Below, one piece after another: positions 7,873-16,240 of a DNA stretch of 43,570 bases. The notes below the pieces were generated by a model, which did no database searches, was not told the origin of the DNA, and saw nothing but the letters and a program-made list of their open reading frames with translations. The stretch comes from Deltaproteobacteria bacterium (lineage in GTDB: Bacteria > Bdellovibrionota > FAC87 > UBA2466): assembly GCA_900299195.1 (NCBI GenBank), contig OMIX01000043.1:1-43570 (forward strand). The letters run 5' to 3'. The translations under genes were made by a program, and so were the position numbers. Within the stretch, counting starts at the first letter, position 1, and each line of letters begins with the position of its first letter.

Positions 7873-9222
7873 TTAACGGGCGCGGGTCATCCACTCTACC
7901 AAGTCGATTTTAGTTACAATTTTCTGGGGCCTCTTTTTTGAATCCACCACCACCGCACATGGGGTTCTCATTAAAGTGTCATGTAGAGCATCTAAAGGGG
8001 TGGCCTCCTCGACGCAAGCTACCGAGCGGTCGGTGACCATGTAAACATAGCTGTCTCCTGTCACTTGCTTGCTAGATAACACTTGGAGAATGTAATCTTC
8101 AGTTAAAATGCCTAAAAGCCATCCATCTTGGGTCACGGGAATCTGAGAGATTCCTTTGTCTTTCATGAGAGAAACGGCTTTAGAAATTTTTTCTGTGTGC
8201 TCCAAAGTGATTAAACTTCCCCTGTCTTGGGCTCGGATAAGTTCCGAAACCGTTCCGTGCAACGAAGAGATGCTAGAAAATTTATTTTCTTTCATCCACT
8301 GATTATCAATAAACTTAGTCATGTAGTTTCTCACTCCGTCGGGGAGAATGACCACACAATTTTGTCCTTTTTTCAGGGAACTTGCCGCTTCTAAAGCTCC
8401 AAACATAGCGGCTCCACAGGAACCACCACACAGAAGTCCTTCTTCACGAATCATTCGTCGGGCTAAGATAAAAGATTCTCGGTCCGTGGTTTTTACCCAA
8501 CGGGAGACTAAAGACCGGTCTAGAACATCAGGAATAAAATCGTATCCGATTCCTTCTACTTTATATGGGGCAATTAAGGTTCCCCCTCCGAGGATAGAAC
8601 CTACTGGATCCACCCCAATGATTTGAATATTAGGGTTGTGTTCTCGCAAACGTCGAGCGACTCCGGAGAGGGTTCCGCCAGTCCCAGCTGTCATAACGAC
8701 CATATCAACTTTTCCATCGAGATCTTTGATGATTTCCTCAGCCGTAGTTTCATAATGAGCTTGAGGATTTGATGGGTTGGCGTACTGATCTAAAATGTGG
8801 GCATTAGGTAATTCTTTTTGAAGTTTTCTCGCGACCCCGATGTGGCTTTCAGGAGAATCCCAAGCGGCCGCTGTGGGAGTTCGAATAATTTCAGCTCCTA
8901 GCGCTTCTAAAACCACCTGTTTTTCTCGGCTCATTTTTTCTGGCATCGTGATAATCACTCTATAGCCCTTAACGGCACCGGCCAGAGCAATTCCAATTCC
9001 CGTGTTTCCACTTGTGGGCTCAATCAGAGTGTCGCCAGGTTTGATTCTCCCCGATTTTTCAGCATCCTCAACCATTCTCCAGCCAATACGGTCTTTAACC
9101 GAACCTCCGGGATTCATAAATTCACATTTTGCATAGAGGTTACATTCGAGGTGAGAGGCCAATCGGTTAATTTTTACCAAAGGGGTGTTTCCGATAGCTC
9201 CAAGAATATTGTTGTGTCGCAT
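7873..9222 (-). CDS. cbs: Cystathionine beta-synthase (PLP enzyme with C-terminal CBS domain pair)
   Basis: 449 residues. It is predicted to condense serine and homocysteine to cystathionine. Residues 1-~320 are a fold-type II PLP domain: IGNTPLVKINRL, NPGGSVKDRIGWRMVEDAE with the PLP lysine, EPTSGNTGIGIALA, and GTGGTLSGVARRL for phosphate binding. The C-terminal ~120 residues contain two CBS motifs (ISQIPVTQDGWLLGILTED; TPCAVVVDSKKRPQKIVTKIDL), a module that in the family can bind adenosyl ligands. A TAGGAG precedes the ATG. No methionine-pathway neighbour is present. Confidence 0.9.
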   Translation of the reverse strand: MRHNNILGAIGNTPLVKINRLASHLECNLYAKCEFMNPGGSVKDRIGWRMVEDAEKSGRIKPGDTLIEPTSGNTGIGIALAGAVKGYRVIITMPEKMSREKQVVLEALGAEIIRTPTAAAWDSPESHIGVARKLQKELPNAHILDQYANPSNPQAHYETTAEEIIKDLDGKVDMVVMTAGTGGTLSGVARRLREHNPNIQIIGVDPVGSILGGGTLIAPYKVEGIGYDFIPDVLDRSLVSRWVKTTDRESFILARRMIREEGLLCGGSCGAAMFGALEAASSLKKGQNCVVILPDGVRNYMTKFIDNQWMKENKFSSISSLHGTVSELIRAQDRGSLITLEHTEKISKAVSLMKDKGISQIPVTQDGWLLGILTEDYILQVLSSKQVTGDSYVYMVTDRSVACVEEATPLDALHDTLMRTPCAVVVDSKKRPQKIVTKIDLVEWMTRAR

Positions 9223-9302
9223 ATGGGCTCCTAATTAAGGGGCCAGACTACCAAAAATAACTCAGGTAGGCAAAGCTCTTGGGCAAAGAATCGGGAACTT
9301 TA

Positions 9303-10505
9303 TTATTTGTCGGAAACTAAATTTTTGGGGAAATCTCTGACGTCTCGCAATAAGCCACCTTCTCGAGGGTCTTTTCGAAGAGATTGAATTAAATCTGCAG
9401 TGATGGGTTGCTCTTTAAAGTCTCTTCTCCAGCGGTAAACTCGTACTAAGCCTTCATCCAACGTTCTGTCGTGGTCGTTTTCATAGTAGACCACAAACAG
9501 GCCCCTTCCGATATAGACAATGTTGGCTCCTTCTAATCCATTTTCGGCTGCAGACTCGTCGTCTGGGTTTTTTATCCATCCCCAGTCTCCGGGAACCCAA
9601 TGATCTGCAGGAACTTTAAAATGTCTATCGACTAAAGTGCCTTCTTTCACCATGTCTTTTTTGGATTGGCCGTTGACCCACATTTCCATAGTATCTAATG
9701 GGGTGGGGCTGGTGATTTCATCTAAATGCTCGGCCATTTTGAGGTCTTTTTTGACGTGCTTATAATAATCCAAAATCCCTTGAGCCAAAATGAGTTGGCA
9801 GGCTTTGGTACAGCCCATTTCATAATCTAACTTACCGATAAAAGCGTCCTCAATCGCTTCGCTGCTTTTTACTCCGGGTTGGAGTTTCCAGTCGGAAGCC
9901 CAAAGTTTAGTGTTGGTCTTTGAACCGTCTTCGGGAAATTTCCACAACGCTCGAATTCCCCAACGGATGATATTCTGTCGAATTTTGATGTGCTCTAAAA
10001 ATTTTTCAAAAGAACAAAAACTTTTTTCAAACTCAAACAGACGACCTCTTTGAAGCATAGAGGCTACAATTTCTTTTTCGTCAGCTATTTTATAGTCGTG
10101 CTTTTTACCACTTCGATCGACAAAACGGTCTATGTCTGGATTTATTTTGAATTCTGCTCGATTGTGCAGGGTTAAAGTGTCGGTATCGGTGAGCGGCGTA
10201 TTTAAGTGGATATTAAGTTGAGTTCCCTCCGTAGAAGTTTTTAAGGAAGCCAAGGAGGGATCCCCTAGCCATCCATAACTGCTAAAAAGCTGATTAAATT
10301 CTTTTTCCAATTTTTGGATCTGATCTTTGGAACAGTTAAATTGAACCCCAAATGAACTGAACGAAGATTCCGCGATGGGGCGTGGGGCTTTTTGACTGGG
10401 TTGCGATGAATTTGCCGATGGCGAATGATAGGCTTCGGCAAAAACAACGGTGCTAATCGCTAAATTTATTATGACAAGATGTTTTAATATGAGTTGAACC
10501 ATCAT
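9303..10505 (-). CDS. Secreted protein-glutamine gamma-glutamyltransferase, Tgl-like
   Basis: 400 residues from the ATG at 10505 (ATG at 10502 is equally possible; GAGG lies just upstream). A signal peptide (MMVQLILKHLVIINLAISTVVFAEA) is followed by a Tgl-like domain. The stretch DYEMGCTKACQLIL...YYK (228-248) resembles the catalytic-Cys helix of Bacillus spore-coat Tgl, with C232 or C236 as nucleophile. WVPGDWGWIKNPD (303-315) and GANIVYIGRGLFVVYY match its PGDxxYFKNP...GENxI region. The role would be extracytoplasmic protein cross-linking. The resemblance is from recalled motifs; the exact nucleophile is uncertain. Confidence 0.68.
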   Translation of the reverse strand: MMVQLILKHLVIINLAISTVVFAEAYHSPSANSSQPSQKAPRPIAESSFSSFGVQFNCSKDQIQKLEKEFNQLFSSYGWLGDPSLASLKTSTEGTQLNIHLNTPLTDTDTLTLHNRAEFKINPDIDRFVDRSGKKHDYKIADEKEIVASMLQRGRLFEFEKSFCSFEKFLEHIKIRQNIIRWGIRALWKFPEDGSKTNTKLWASDWKLQPGVKSSEAIEDAFIGKLDYEMGCTKACQLILAQGILDYYKHVKKDLKMAEHLDEITSPTPLDTMEMWVNGQSKKDMVKEGTLVDRHFKVPADHWVPGDWGWIKNPDDESAAENGLEGANIVYIGRGLFVVYYENDHDRTLDEGLVRVYRWRRDFKEQPITADLIQSLRKDPREGGLLRDVRDFPKNLVSDK

Positions 10506-10700
10506 TATCCTCGTACTGTGTACAGTAGCCACTCGGCTGTCGACTTTGGAATGCAAATACAGATCCAAGGGTGCTTGCCCCTGAGATAGTGGGAATCCAT
10601 TTTTTGAGTGACCGATGTGGGCATCAGAGTGTCTAGACTCTAGCGGAATACGCATCGCGAAGCCTAAGCTTGTAGACCTGTTTTTTTTATTTCCTGAGTC

Positions 10701-11378
10701 TTAAATAATGGGAAAGGAAGGAAGTTCGTCGACGATTTTAGGGAGCTTTTGCATCATGGCTAATCGATTTTGTAAGAGATAAATATCGTTTCCAACAGCT
10801 TTGATAATTTCGCTTTTCTCTAATTCCATTAGGCAGAACCGAAATTCTTCTTTAGACATCTGAATGTAAAACTTAAAAAGGCTTGAGGGTAGGTAAATTT
10901 CTAATCCTCTTTCCGTTTTTTTACCGAAAGTATCAAAGAGATAAACCATCAGGTGCATCAAACGATCTTCTTTTTTTTCATATTTAAAGCAATGAATCAG
11001 TTGATTGGCCCTAATTAACCTTTGGTAACTTGTTTTTCCACAAAGTTTCAGCAGTTCCGCATAAAGCGGAGAATCCGAAGTTTTAAGCTTTTCGATTTCA
11101 TCGGCTGTCATTCGAATGCATTGAACCTCGGTGTTAGCTTTTGCAGCGTAAACCCGTTTCATGTTCTTAATTCCAAAGAAAAGATGTTCCCCTAAAACCT
11201 CTCCGGGACCTACATAGTTCACAAAGGTTTCATTTTCCCATTCTCCGTTACACAGCACGACAAACCCAGAGATGATAAAAAAGACGGAGTCGGCATCGGC
11301 ATCTTGAGCGAAAAGATAGGAACCTGGAAGAAGGTTCAGTTTAAACTTTTTTAGAGAATCTGAATTTAGATTGATCAT
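10701..11378 (-). CDS. Crp/Fnr-family transcriptional regulator
   Basis: 225 residues: an N-terminal cyclic-nucleotide-binding-type beta roll (LPGSYLFAQDADADSVFFIISGFV, GPGEVLGEHLFF), a long dimerisation helix near 95-150, and a C-terminal winged helix (LPSSLFKFYIQMSKEEFRFCLMELEKSEII). The ligand pocket is not obviously cAMP-type. Five scattered cysteines (43, 87, 113, 130, 182) exist but not in an Fnr-like cluster. It is divergent from the arsenic-type operon across a 126-base gap, the usual layout of a dedicated regulator. Confidence 0.85.
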   Translation of the reverse strand: MINLNSDSLKKFKLNLLPGSYLFAQDADADSVFFIISGFVVLCNGEWENETFVNYVGPGEVLGEHLFFGIKNMKRVYAAKANTEVQCIRMTADEIEKLKTSDSPLYAELLKLCGKTSYQRLIRANQLIHCFKYEKKEDRLMHLMVYLFDTFGKKTERGLEIYLPSSLFKFYIQMSKEEFRFCLMELEKSEIIKAVGNDIYLLQNRLAMMQKLPKIVDELPSFPII

Positions 11379-11415
11379 AAAATTTCCAAAAAAATAAAAG
11401 GGACTATGAATACTG

Positions 11416-11457
11416 GGGATCGACCCCTTGAGAAAATTCCATACTTTATGATAAACT
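11416..11457 (+). promoter_or_regulatory. Promoter and possible operator of the arsenic-type operon
   Basis: TTGAGA (11428-11433), 18 bases, TAAACT (11452-11457) forms a plausible sigma70 promoter for the radical SAM gene. Immediately upstream, GGGGATCGACCCC (11416-11428) is an inverted repeat abutting the -35 box, a good position for a regulator. Crp-family sites are usually TGTGA-type, so binding by the divergent regulator is only a suggestion. Confidence 0.45.
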
Positions 11458-11504
11458 AAAGCAATCTAATTTCTCCCCTTTTTTTCTTACAATCAGGAAA
11501 CAAA

Positions 11505-12896
11505 ATGAAAACCGAAAGCGCTGCTTATCATATACATCCATCTCAACATTTACATCCATCTCAACATTCAACTTTGGGTTCCAATGGGCCGGAATTCATG
11601 TCTCCCGAAGAGATCAAGTTATTTAAACCCCACCCATGGGTGCAGTCCCAAGACATGGCGTTTGCCGTCGATCGGGCTAAAACCCGAATGGAAGTTGCCG
11701 GAGTTTGGACACCGAATCAAATTCTGGGCCGTCGTTATTCAATTGGTTGTGTGGCCTTAGAAATCACTCAGCGTTGCAATTTAGATTGCACTCTGTGTTA
11801 CCTCTCAGAGCATTCCGAATCTGTGAAAGACATTCCTATGGAGGAGATCTTTCGGCGGATTGACCAAATTAAACTCCAGTTTGGTCCTTCTAATGACATT
11901 CAAATCACCGGAGGAGATCCGACGCTAAGAAAACGCTCCGAATTAATGGAGATTGTTCGATACATTCGAAAAATTGGAATGCGTCCGACACTCATGACCA
12001 ATGGAATCGCTGCTACGCGAGATATGTGTCAGGAGCTGGTAGCCAACGGACTGAATGATATCGCCTTTCACGTAGACTTAACCCAAGAGCGAAAAGGCTA
12101 TAAAACTGAAATGGAGCTAAACAAGTTTAGGAAAGATTATATTGAGCGGGTGCGTGGCCTACCCATCGCTGTCATTTTTAATACGACCGTCTTTAAAGAC
12201 AACTTCCATGAGATTCCTGATCTTATACGGTTTTTCAGAGCCAATACCGACGTGGTTGGAATGGCCTCTTTTCAACTTCAAGCCGAAACAGGAAGAGGAG
12301 TTTTAAGAAAACGTGATGTAGTCATCTCATTAGATTCCGTGTCTGAAAAAATTCAAGAGGGGGCAGGGATTCCCATCTCTTTTGATACCGCAAGAATTGG
12401 ACATCCACGGTGTCATAAATATGGGTTAACTTTAGAATCCAATGGAAAGCTTTTTGATTTTTTTGATGATCCCAAGCTTTTTAATTTAATGATTGAAAAG
12501 ACAAGAACCCTTGAGCTAGACCGAACTCATAAACTGAAACTGACAAAAAATATCCTCACTTGGCTTTTTCAAAACCCCGATTTTGTTATTCCCGCCGTAA
12601 AATTCGCCTTCAGGAAACTTTGGGAAATGAAATGGGACATCCTTAAATCACGTCGTGTAGGAAAGTTATCTTTTTTTATTCAGAATTTTATGGATGCAAG
12701 TTCGTTGGAATTGGATAGAATCCATGCCTGTTCATTCATGGTGATGACACCTCAGGGGCCCATTTCAATGTGTATGCATAACGCAAAACGGGACGATTAC
12801 ATTCTTCAACCTATCAAATTAAAAACTGAACAAATTTGGCAGCCCCTGACCGGCAAAACCGAAGCCTGTTGTTCTGAAGAGAAAAAGGCAGAGTGA
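11505..12896 (+). CDS. Radical SAM enzyme of the arsenic-type operon
   Basis: 463 residues. The [4Fe-4S]/SAM motif C91-x3-C95-x2-C98 is in LEITQRCNLDCTLCYL, and ITGGDPTLRKRS is the SAM-contact GGDP strand. TNGIAATRDM follows in the barrel. The C-terminal part has further cysteines (RCHKYG; HACSFM...ISMCMHN), hinting at a SPASM-like second cluster, and ends in vicinal C455-C456. The N-terminus contains a duplicated HPSQH motif, possibly metal-binding. It lacks the NxxCNQxCxHCH signature I recall for ArsS. The position directly upstream of arsM suggests it acts on an arsenical, but that is inference. AGGAAA precedes the ATG. Confidence 0.82.
   Translation: MKTESAAYHIHPSQHLHPSQHSTLGSNGPEFMSPEEIKLFKPHPWVQSQDMAFAVDRAKTRMEVAGVWTPNQILGRRYSIGCVALEITQRCNLDCTLCYLSEHSESVKDIPMEEIFRRIDQIKLQFGPSNDIQITGGDPTLRKRSELMEIVRYIRKIGMRPTLMTNGIAATRDMCQELVANGLNDIAFHVDLTQERKGYKTEMELNKFRKDYIERVRGLPIAVIFNTTVFKDNFHEIPDLIRFFRANTDVVGMASFQLQAETGRGVLRKRDVVISLDSVSEKIQEGAGIPISFDTARIGHPRCHKYGLTLESNGKLFDFFDDPKLFNLMIEKTRTLELDRTHKLKLTKNILTWLFQNPDFVIPAVKFAFRKLWEMKWDILKSRRVGKLSFFIQNFMDASSLELDRIHACSFMVMTPQGPISMCMHNAKRDDYILQPIKLKTEQIWQPLTGKTEACCSEEKKAE
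11533..11568 (+). repeat. Perfect 2 x 18-bp tandem duplication inside the radical SAM gene
   Basis: The 18 bases at 11533-11550 are repeated exactly at 11551-11568. In frame this doubles a six-residue His-containing unit (H-x-HPSQH twice). The identity implies a recent slippage duplication. Confidence 0.9.
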
Positions 12897-12901
12897 TTCC
12901 A

Positions 12902-13693
12902 ATGAAAACTTATTTAAAAAAAACGGTTCGTTCGCTGCCAGTTTTAGGGCTCTTTTTAGTTTCAAGCTGTTCCACTTTAGTGCGAATGCCAGAGGGACGC
13001 CCTACTTTAACGCCCGATGAGGCACAGAAAGCCTGGGGCCGAGTTCTTAAAGAATTTGTGAATGAGAAGGGGCAAGTGGGTTTCTCTAAACTAGCGCAGA
13101 AAAGGGGAGACCTGGATAGTTATGTAGCTTACATTGCTAAAGTAGGACCTAAGTCCAATCCTACCCAGTTTTCTAATCCCGAAGTTCTTCTAGCTCATTA
13201 CCTTAATTCGTACAATGCCTTGTCCATGTACAATATTTTAGATTCAGAAATTCCTGAGTCTCTGGGTGGTTTAAAAAAAGTAAAGTTTTTTTACTTCAAA
13301 AAGTTTGTGATCGACGGTCAGGAAATGTCTCTCTACGCTTATGAAAACGAAGTGATTCGAAAAGTTGGAGAAGAAAGAGTTCACTTTGCTCTGAATTGCA
13401 TGTCCAAGGGATGTCCTAGGCTTCCCCGAGTTCCCTTTACTGGAAAAAGGTTAAATCAGGAACTCGATGAACAGGCCAAGTTTTTCTTTAGTGAAGAACG
13501 CAACGTTAAAGTCAATGAAACCGATAAAAAAGTAGAGCTTTCAGAAATTCTTGATTTCTTTCCTGGAGATTTTTTAAAGAAGGCACCTAATTTAATTGCT
13601 TATGCTAACCGTTTTCGGCCCAAAGGGAAAACATTACCTGAGAACTACTCGGTTAGTTTTATTCCCTATGATTGGAAAGTGAACAGCTATTAG
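12902..13693 (+). CDS. DUF547 lipoprotein
   Basis: 263 residues from ATG 12902 (an in-frame GTG at 12893 overlaps the radical SAM stop). The signal peptide ends in a lipobox, FLVSSC with C23, so it is probably a lipid-anchored envelope protein. The DUF547 hallmarks are clear: AHYLNSYNALSMYNIL and HFALNCMSKGCPRLP, with two conserved cysteines. The family has no settled biochemical function. It is packed 5 bases after the radical SAM gene and 22 bases before arsM, so it is part of the operon. Confidence 0.88.
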   Translation: MKTYLKKTVRSLPVLGLFLVSSCSTLVRMPEGRPTLTPDEAQKAWGRVLKEFVNEKGQVGFSKLAQKRGDLDSYVAYIAKVGPKSNPTQFSNPEVLLAHYLNSYNALSMYNILDSEIPESLGGLKKVKFFYFKKFVIDGQEMSLYAYENEVIRKVGEERVHFALNCMSKGCPRLPRVPFTGKRLNQELDEQAKFFFSEERNVKVNETDKKVELSEILDFFPGDFLKKAPNLIAYANRFRPKGKTLPENYSVSFIPYDWKVNSY

Positions 13694-13715
13694 TTCTTTT
13701 TAGAGAGGATATAAA

Positions 13716-14774
13716 ATGAATAATAATAAATTTTCAACTTTAGAATCTGTCAAAAATTATTATGGAAAAGTTCTTAAAAACACCGCTGATCTGCAAACTT
13801 CGGCCTGTTGTTCGGCAGAGGCTCTGCCCCGATTTGCAAGAGAGATAGTCAAAGAAATTCATCCCGAAGTTGTTGAAAAGTTTTATGGCTGTGGCAGCCC
13901 TTTTCCACCGGCACTTGAAGGGAGAACTGTTTTAGATTTGGGCTGTGGAGCGGGTCGGGACGTTTATTTGCTCTCCAAATTGGTAGGAGAAAAAGGAAAA
14001 GTGATTGGCGTTGATATGACTGAAGAGCAATTAGAGGTTGCGAAGCGCCATATCGACTATCATCGAGCTAAGTTTAAATATCGTGAGCCCAACGTTCAGT
14101 TTTTCAAAGGCTATATTGAGGATCTCGAATCGGCAGGAATCAAGTCCAATTCAATCGATCTTGTAGTTTCAAATTGTGTGACCAACCTTTCTCCTAACAA
14201 AGATCGAGTTTTTTCTGAGATTTTTCGAGTTTTAAAGCCTGGAGGGGAGCTTTATTTTAGTGATGTTTTTTCAAATCGAAGAATTCCCGAACCTCTTACC
14301 GAGGATCCTGTATTGCTGGGGGAGTGTTTAGGGGGCGCAATGTACAAAGAAGATTTTCGTCGACTTCTCGCTCGCCTTGGATGCCAGGATTTTCGTGTGG
14401 TGTCCTCATCGCCGATCACTCTAAATAACCCTGAAATTGAAAAGAAGATAGGAATGGTGGGTTTTCAGTCTATTACCTTCAGAGCTTTTAAATTGGATTT
14501 AGAAGATCGGTGTGAAGATTATGGACAAATCGCCTTTTATCAAGGAACCATTGAAGATCATCCTCATTCTTTCATGTTGGATGACCATCATCTCTTTAAA
14601 ACAGGACAACCGATGTTGGTGTGTGGAAATACTGCCGACATGATTTCTAAAACTTGGTATAAAAATCACTTTAAGGTTGTTGGAGAAAAGAACACTCATC
14701 TAGGCTTGTTTGATTGTGGCCCCACGCCTATAAGTTCGGCTTCAGCGGATTGCTCAACTGGAGCTTGCTGCTAG
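13716..14774 (+). CDS. arsM: Arsenite S-adenosylmethionine methyltransferase
   Basis: 352 residues. The class I methyltransferase core begins at TVLDLGCGAGRDVYLLSKLVG (71-91). ArsM arsenic-binding cysteines are all present: CC at 31-32 (LQTSACC), C59 (YGCGSPFP), C154 (SNCVTNLSP) and C204 (GECLGGA). The 50-residue spacing from C154 to C204 equals that between the catalytic cysteines of the algal enzyme CmArsM as I recall it. The ~100-residue C-terminal domain is typical of the longer ArsM group, and the protein ends CSTGACC, a further thiol-rich motif. It methylates As(III) with SAM. It is 8 bases upstream of the aquaporin gene. Confidence 0.92.
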   Translation: MNNNKFSTLESVKNYYGKVLKNTADLQTSACCSAEALPRFAREIVKEIHPEVVEKFYGCGSPFPPALEGRTVLDLGCGAGRDVYLLSKLVGEKGKVIGVDMTEEQLEVAKRHIDYHRAKFKYREPNVQFFKGYIEDLESAGIKSNSIDLVVSNCVTNLSPNKDRVFSEIFRVLKPGGELYFSDVFSNRRIPEPLTEDPVLLGECLGGAMYKEDFRRLLARLGCQDFRVVSSSPITLNNPEIEKKIGMVGFQSITFRAFKLDLEDRCEDYGQIAFYQGTIEDHPHSFMLDDHHLFKTGQPMLVCGNTADMISKTWYKNHFKVVGEKNTHLGLFDCGPTPISSASADCSTGACC

Positions 14775-14782
14775 GGGGAAAA

Positions 14783-15445
14783 GTGGAAAAGAAGAAAATA
14801 ATTTCTGAGTTTTTGGGCTCTTTAGCACTTCTGTTAATCGTTGTAGGCTCTGGCATTATGGGGGAGAAACTTGCTGCAGGAAATATCGCGATAGCTTTAC
14901 TCGCCAATTCCTTAGCTACGGGGGCAGGGCTGTACGTTTTGATTACGACGTTAGGACCTGTTTCGGGGGCCCATTTTAATCCGGCGGTGAGTTCCTATAA
15001 AAAGTGGCGAAAAGAGATCTCGACTTCAACTTGGTTGGGTTACATGGTGGCCCAATTAGTGGGTGGGATTTTAGGTGTTTTTTTGGCTCATTATATTTTT
15101 GAGCTCCCCTTGTTTCAGGTTTCTCAACATACTCGAGATGGATTGCCTCAAATTGTTTCAGAAATGGTGGCTACTTTTGGGTTACTCTTTACCATTTCGG
15201 GATTTGGTCGATTTCAGCCTGCTAAGACAGCCATGGGTGTGGCTTTATACATAGTGGGAGCCTATTGGTTTACTTCTTCTACTTCCTTTGCCAATCCCGC
15301 AGTTTCTATCGCACGTAGTTTTACGGATACATTTGCTGGGATTGCTCCACACAGTTTGTGGGGTTACATCGCAGGTCAGTTGGGGGCAGTGGTTTTGTTT
15401 GTGGCGGTGGAGCCTATGTTGTTTGCAAAAGAAATAAACAACTAG
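14783..15445 (+). CDS. MIP-family aquaglyceroporin, AqpS-like
   Basis: 220 residues, predicted six membrane helices. Both channel motifs are present: SGAHFNPAVS in the first half and FANPAVSIAR in the second, the latter with the selectivity-filter arginine. I use the GTG at 14783, 8 bases after arsM with GGGGG just upstream; the ORF is open into arsM but that part has no MIP similarity. In several ars operons AqpS replaces an active pump and lets trivalent or methylated arsenicals diffuse out, a fitting role here. Water or glycerol transport cannot be excluded. Confidence 0.9.
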   Translation: MEKKKIISEFLGSLALLLIVVGSGIMGEKLAAGNIAIALLANSLATGAGLYVLITTLGPVSGAHFNPAVSSYKKWRKEISTSTWLGYMVAQLVGGILGVFLAHYIFELPLFQVSQHTRDGLPQIVSEMVATFGLLFTISGFGRFQPAKTAMGVALYIVGAYWFTSSTSFANPAVSIARSFTDTFAGIAPHSLWGYIAGQLGAVVLFVAVEPMLFAKEINN

Positions 15446-15459
15446 GGAGGTTACTCAAC

Positions 15460-16212
15460 ATGAAAAGCTTTAAAAGTTTGGGGGTAATGCTAATGGCAGG
15501 ACAACTTTTGGGAACTCAACCCGCCAGCGAACAGTTGTTTACAAAGTTAAAAAACCATTTGTCGGGTTTGAGTAAGGAACTTTCAAAAAAGCCGATCACC
15601 CATTTGGATCAAGCCAAAAAAATCGCAGAGGCGATTTCAAAGTTGCATCAGCCCGGGAAAGAGCTCCCGATTGTGGTGGTGTGCACTGGAAATTCAAGAA
15701 GAAGCATGATGGGGGCTGCCATGGGAAATGCTTCGGCAGCTCTTTTTGAACTAGGCGAGTTAAGGTTTTACTCTGGAGGAACGGCCCCAAGCGCTTTTAA
15801 TTCAAGAACTATAGCTTCTTTGAAAGAGGCAGGATTTGAAGTGGAACCTACGGGTAAACAAGCCACCAAGGGGAGTAAAGGGGAAGAAAACCCAATTTAT
15901 TGGGTAAAATGGGGCAAGGGGCAACAGTTTCAAATGGAAGAATACTCGAAACAATATGGGGATCCCCAAAATCCGCAGAAGGATTTTATCGCTCTCATGG
16001 TGTGTGATGAGGCGAGTAAAAACTGTCCAGTCGTTAAAGGGGCGAAGTACCGTTTTGCGATCCCATTTGAAGATCCCAAAGCTTTTGATGGGACCGCTCA
16101 AGAAAAAGCTATGTACAGTGCCAAAAGAGATGATTTGGGAAGATTTATGTTAAAGACCTTAGAGTTGGTTAAGGACTTTGAAGGAAATCAACCCAATTCG
16201 ATGAATCATTAA
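15460..16212 (+). CDS. Low-molecular-weight phosphatase / arsenate reductase-like protein
   Basis: 250 residues from ATG 15460 with GGGAGG nine bases upstream. The active-site P-loop VVCTGNSRRS has C75 and R81 (Cx5R); LMVCDEASKNCPVV and IPFEDPKAFDG match the arsenate-reductase-like branch of the LMW-PTP fold. An N-terminal extension of ~65 residues precedes the fold, and its first 22 residues resemble a signal peptide, so export is possible. It may reduce arsenate to feed ArsM or dephosphorylate another substrate. It lies 14 bases after the aquaporin gene. Confidence 0.82.
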   Translation: MKSFKSLGVMLMAGQLLGTQPASEQLFTKLKNHLSGLSKELSKKPITHLDQAKKIAEAISKLHQPGKELPIVVVCTGNSRRSMMGAAMGNASAALFELGELRFYSGGTAPSAFNSRTIASLKEAGFEVEPTGKQATKGSKGEENPIYWVKWGKGQQFQMEEYSKQYGDPQNPQKDFIALMVCDEASKNCPVVKGAKYRFAIPFEDPKAFDGTAQEKAMYSAKRDDLGRFMLKTLELVKDFEGNQPNSMNH

Positions 16213-16240
16213 TTCAATGAAGTAAAAAGGGATCATCATC

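Noticed and set aside
11505-12896. Naming the radical SAM gene arsS or arsL
   Set aside because: The ArsS signature around the cysteines is not matched and I cannot confirm the C-terminal Cys motif reported for ArsL.
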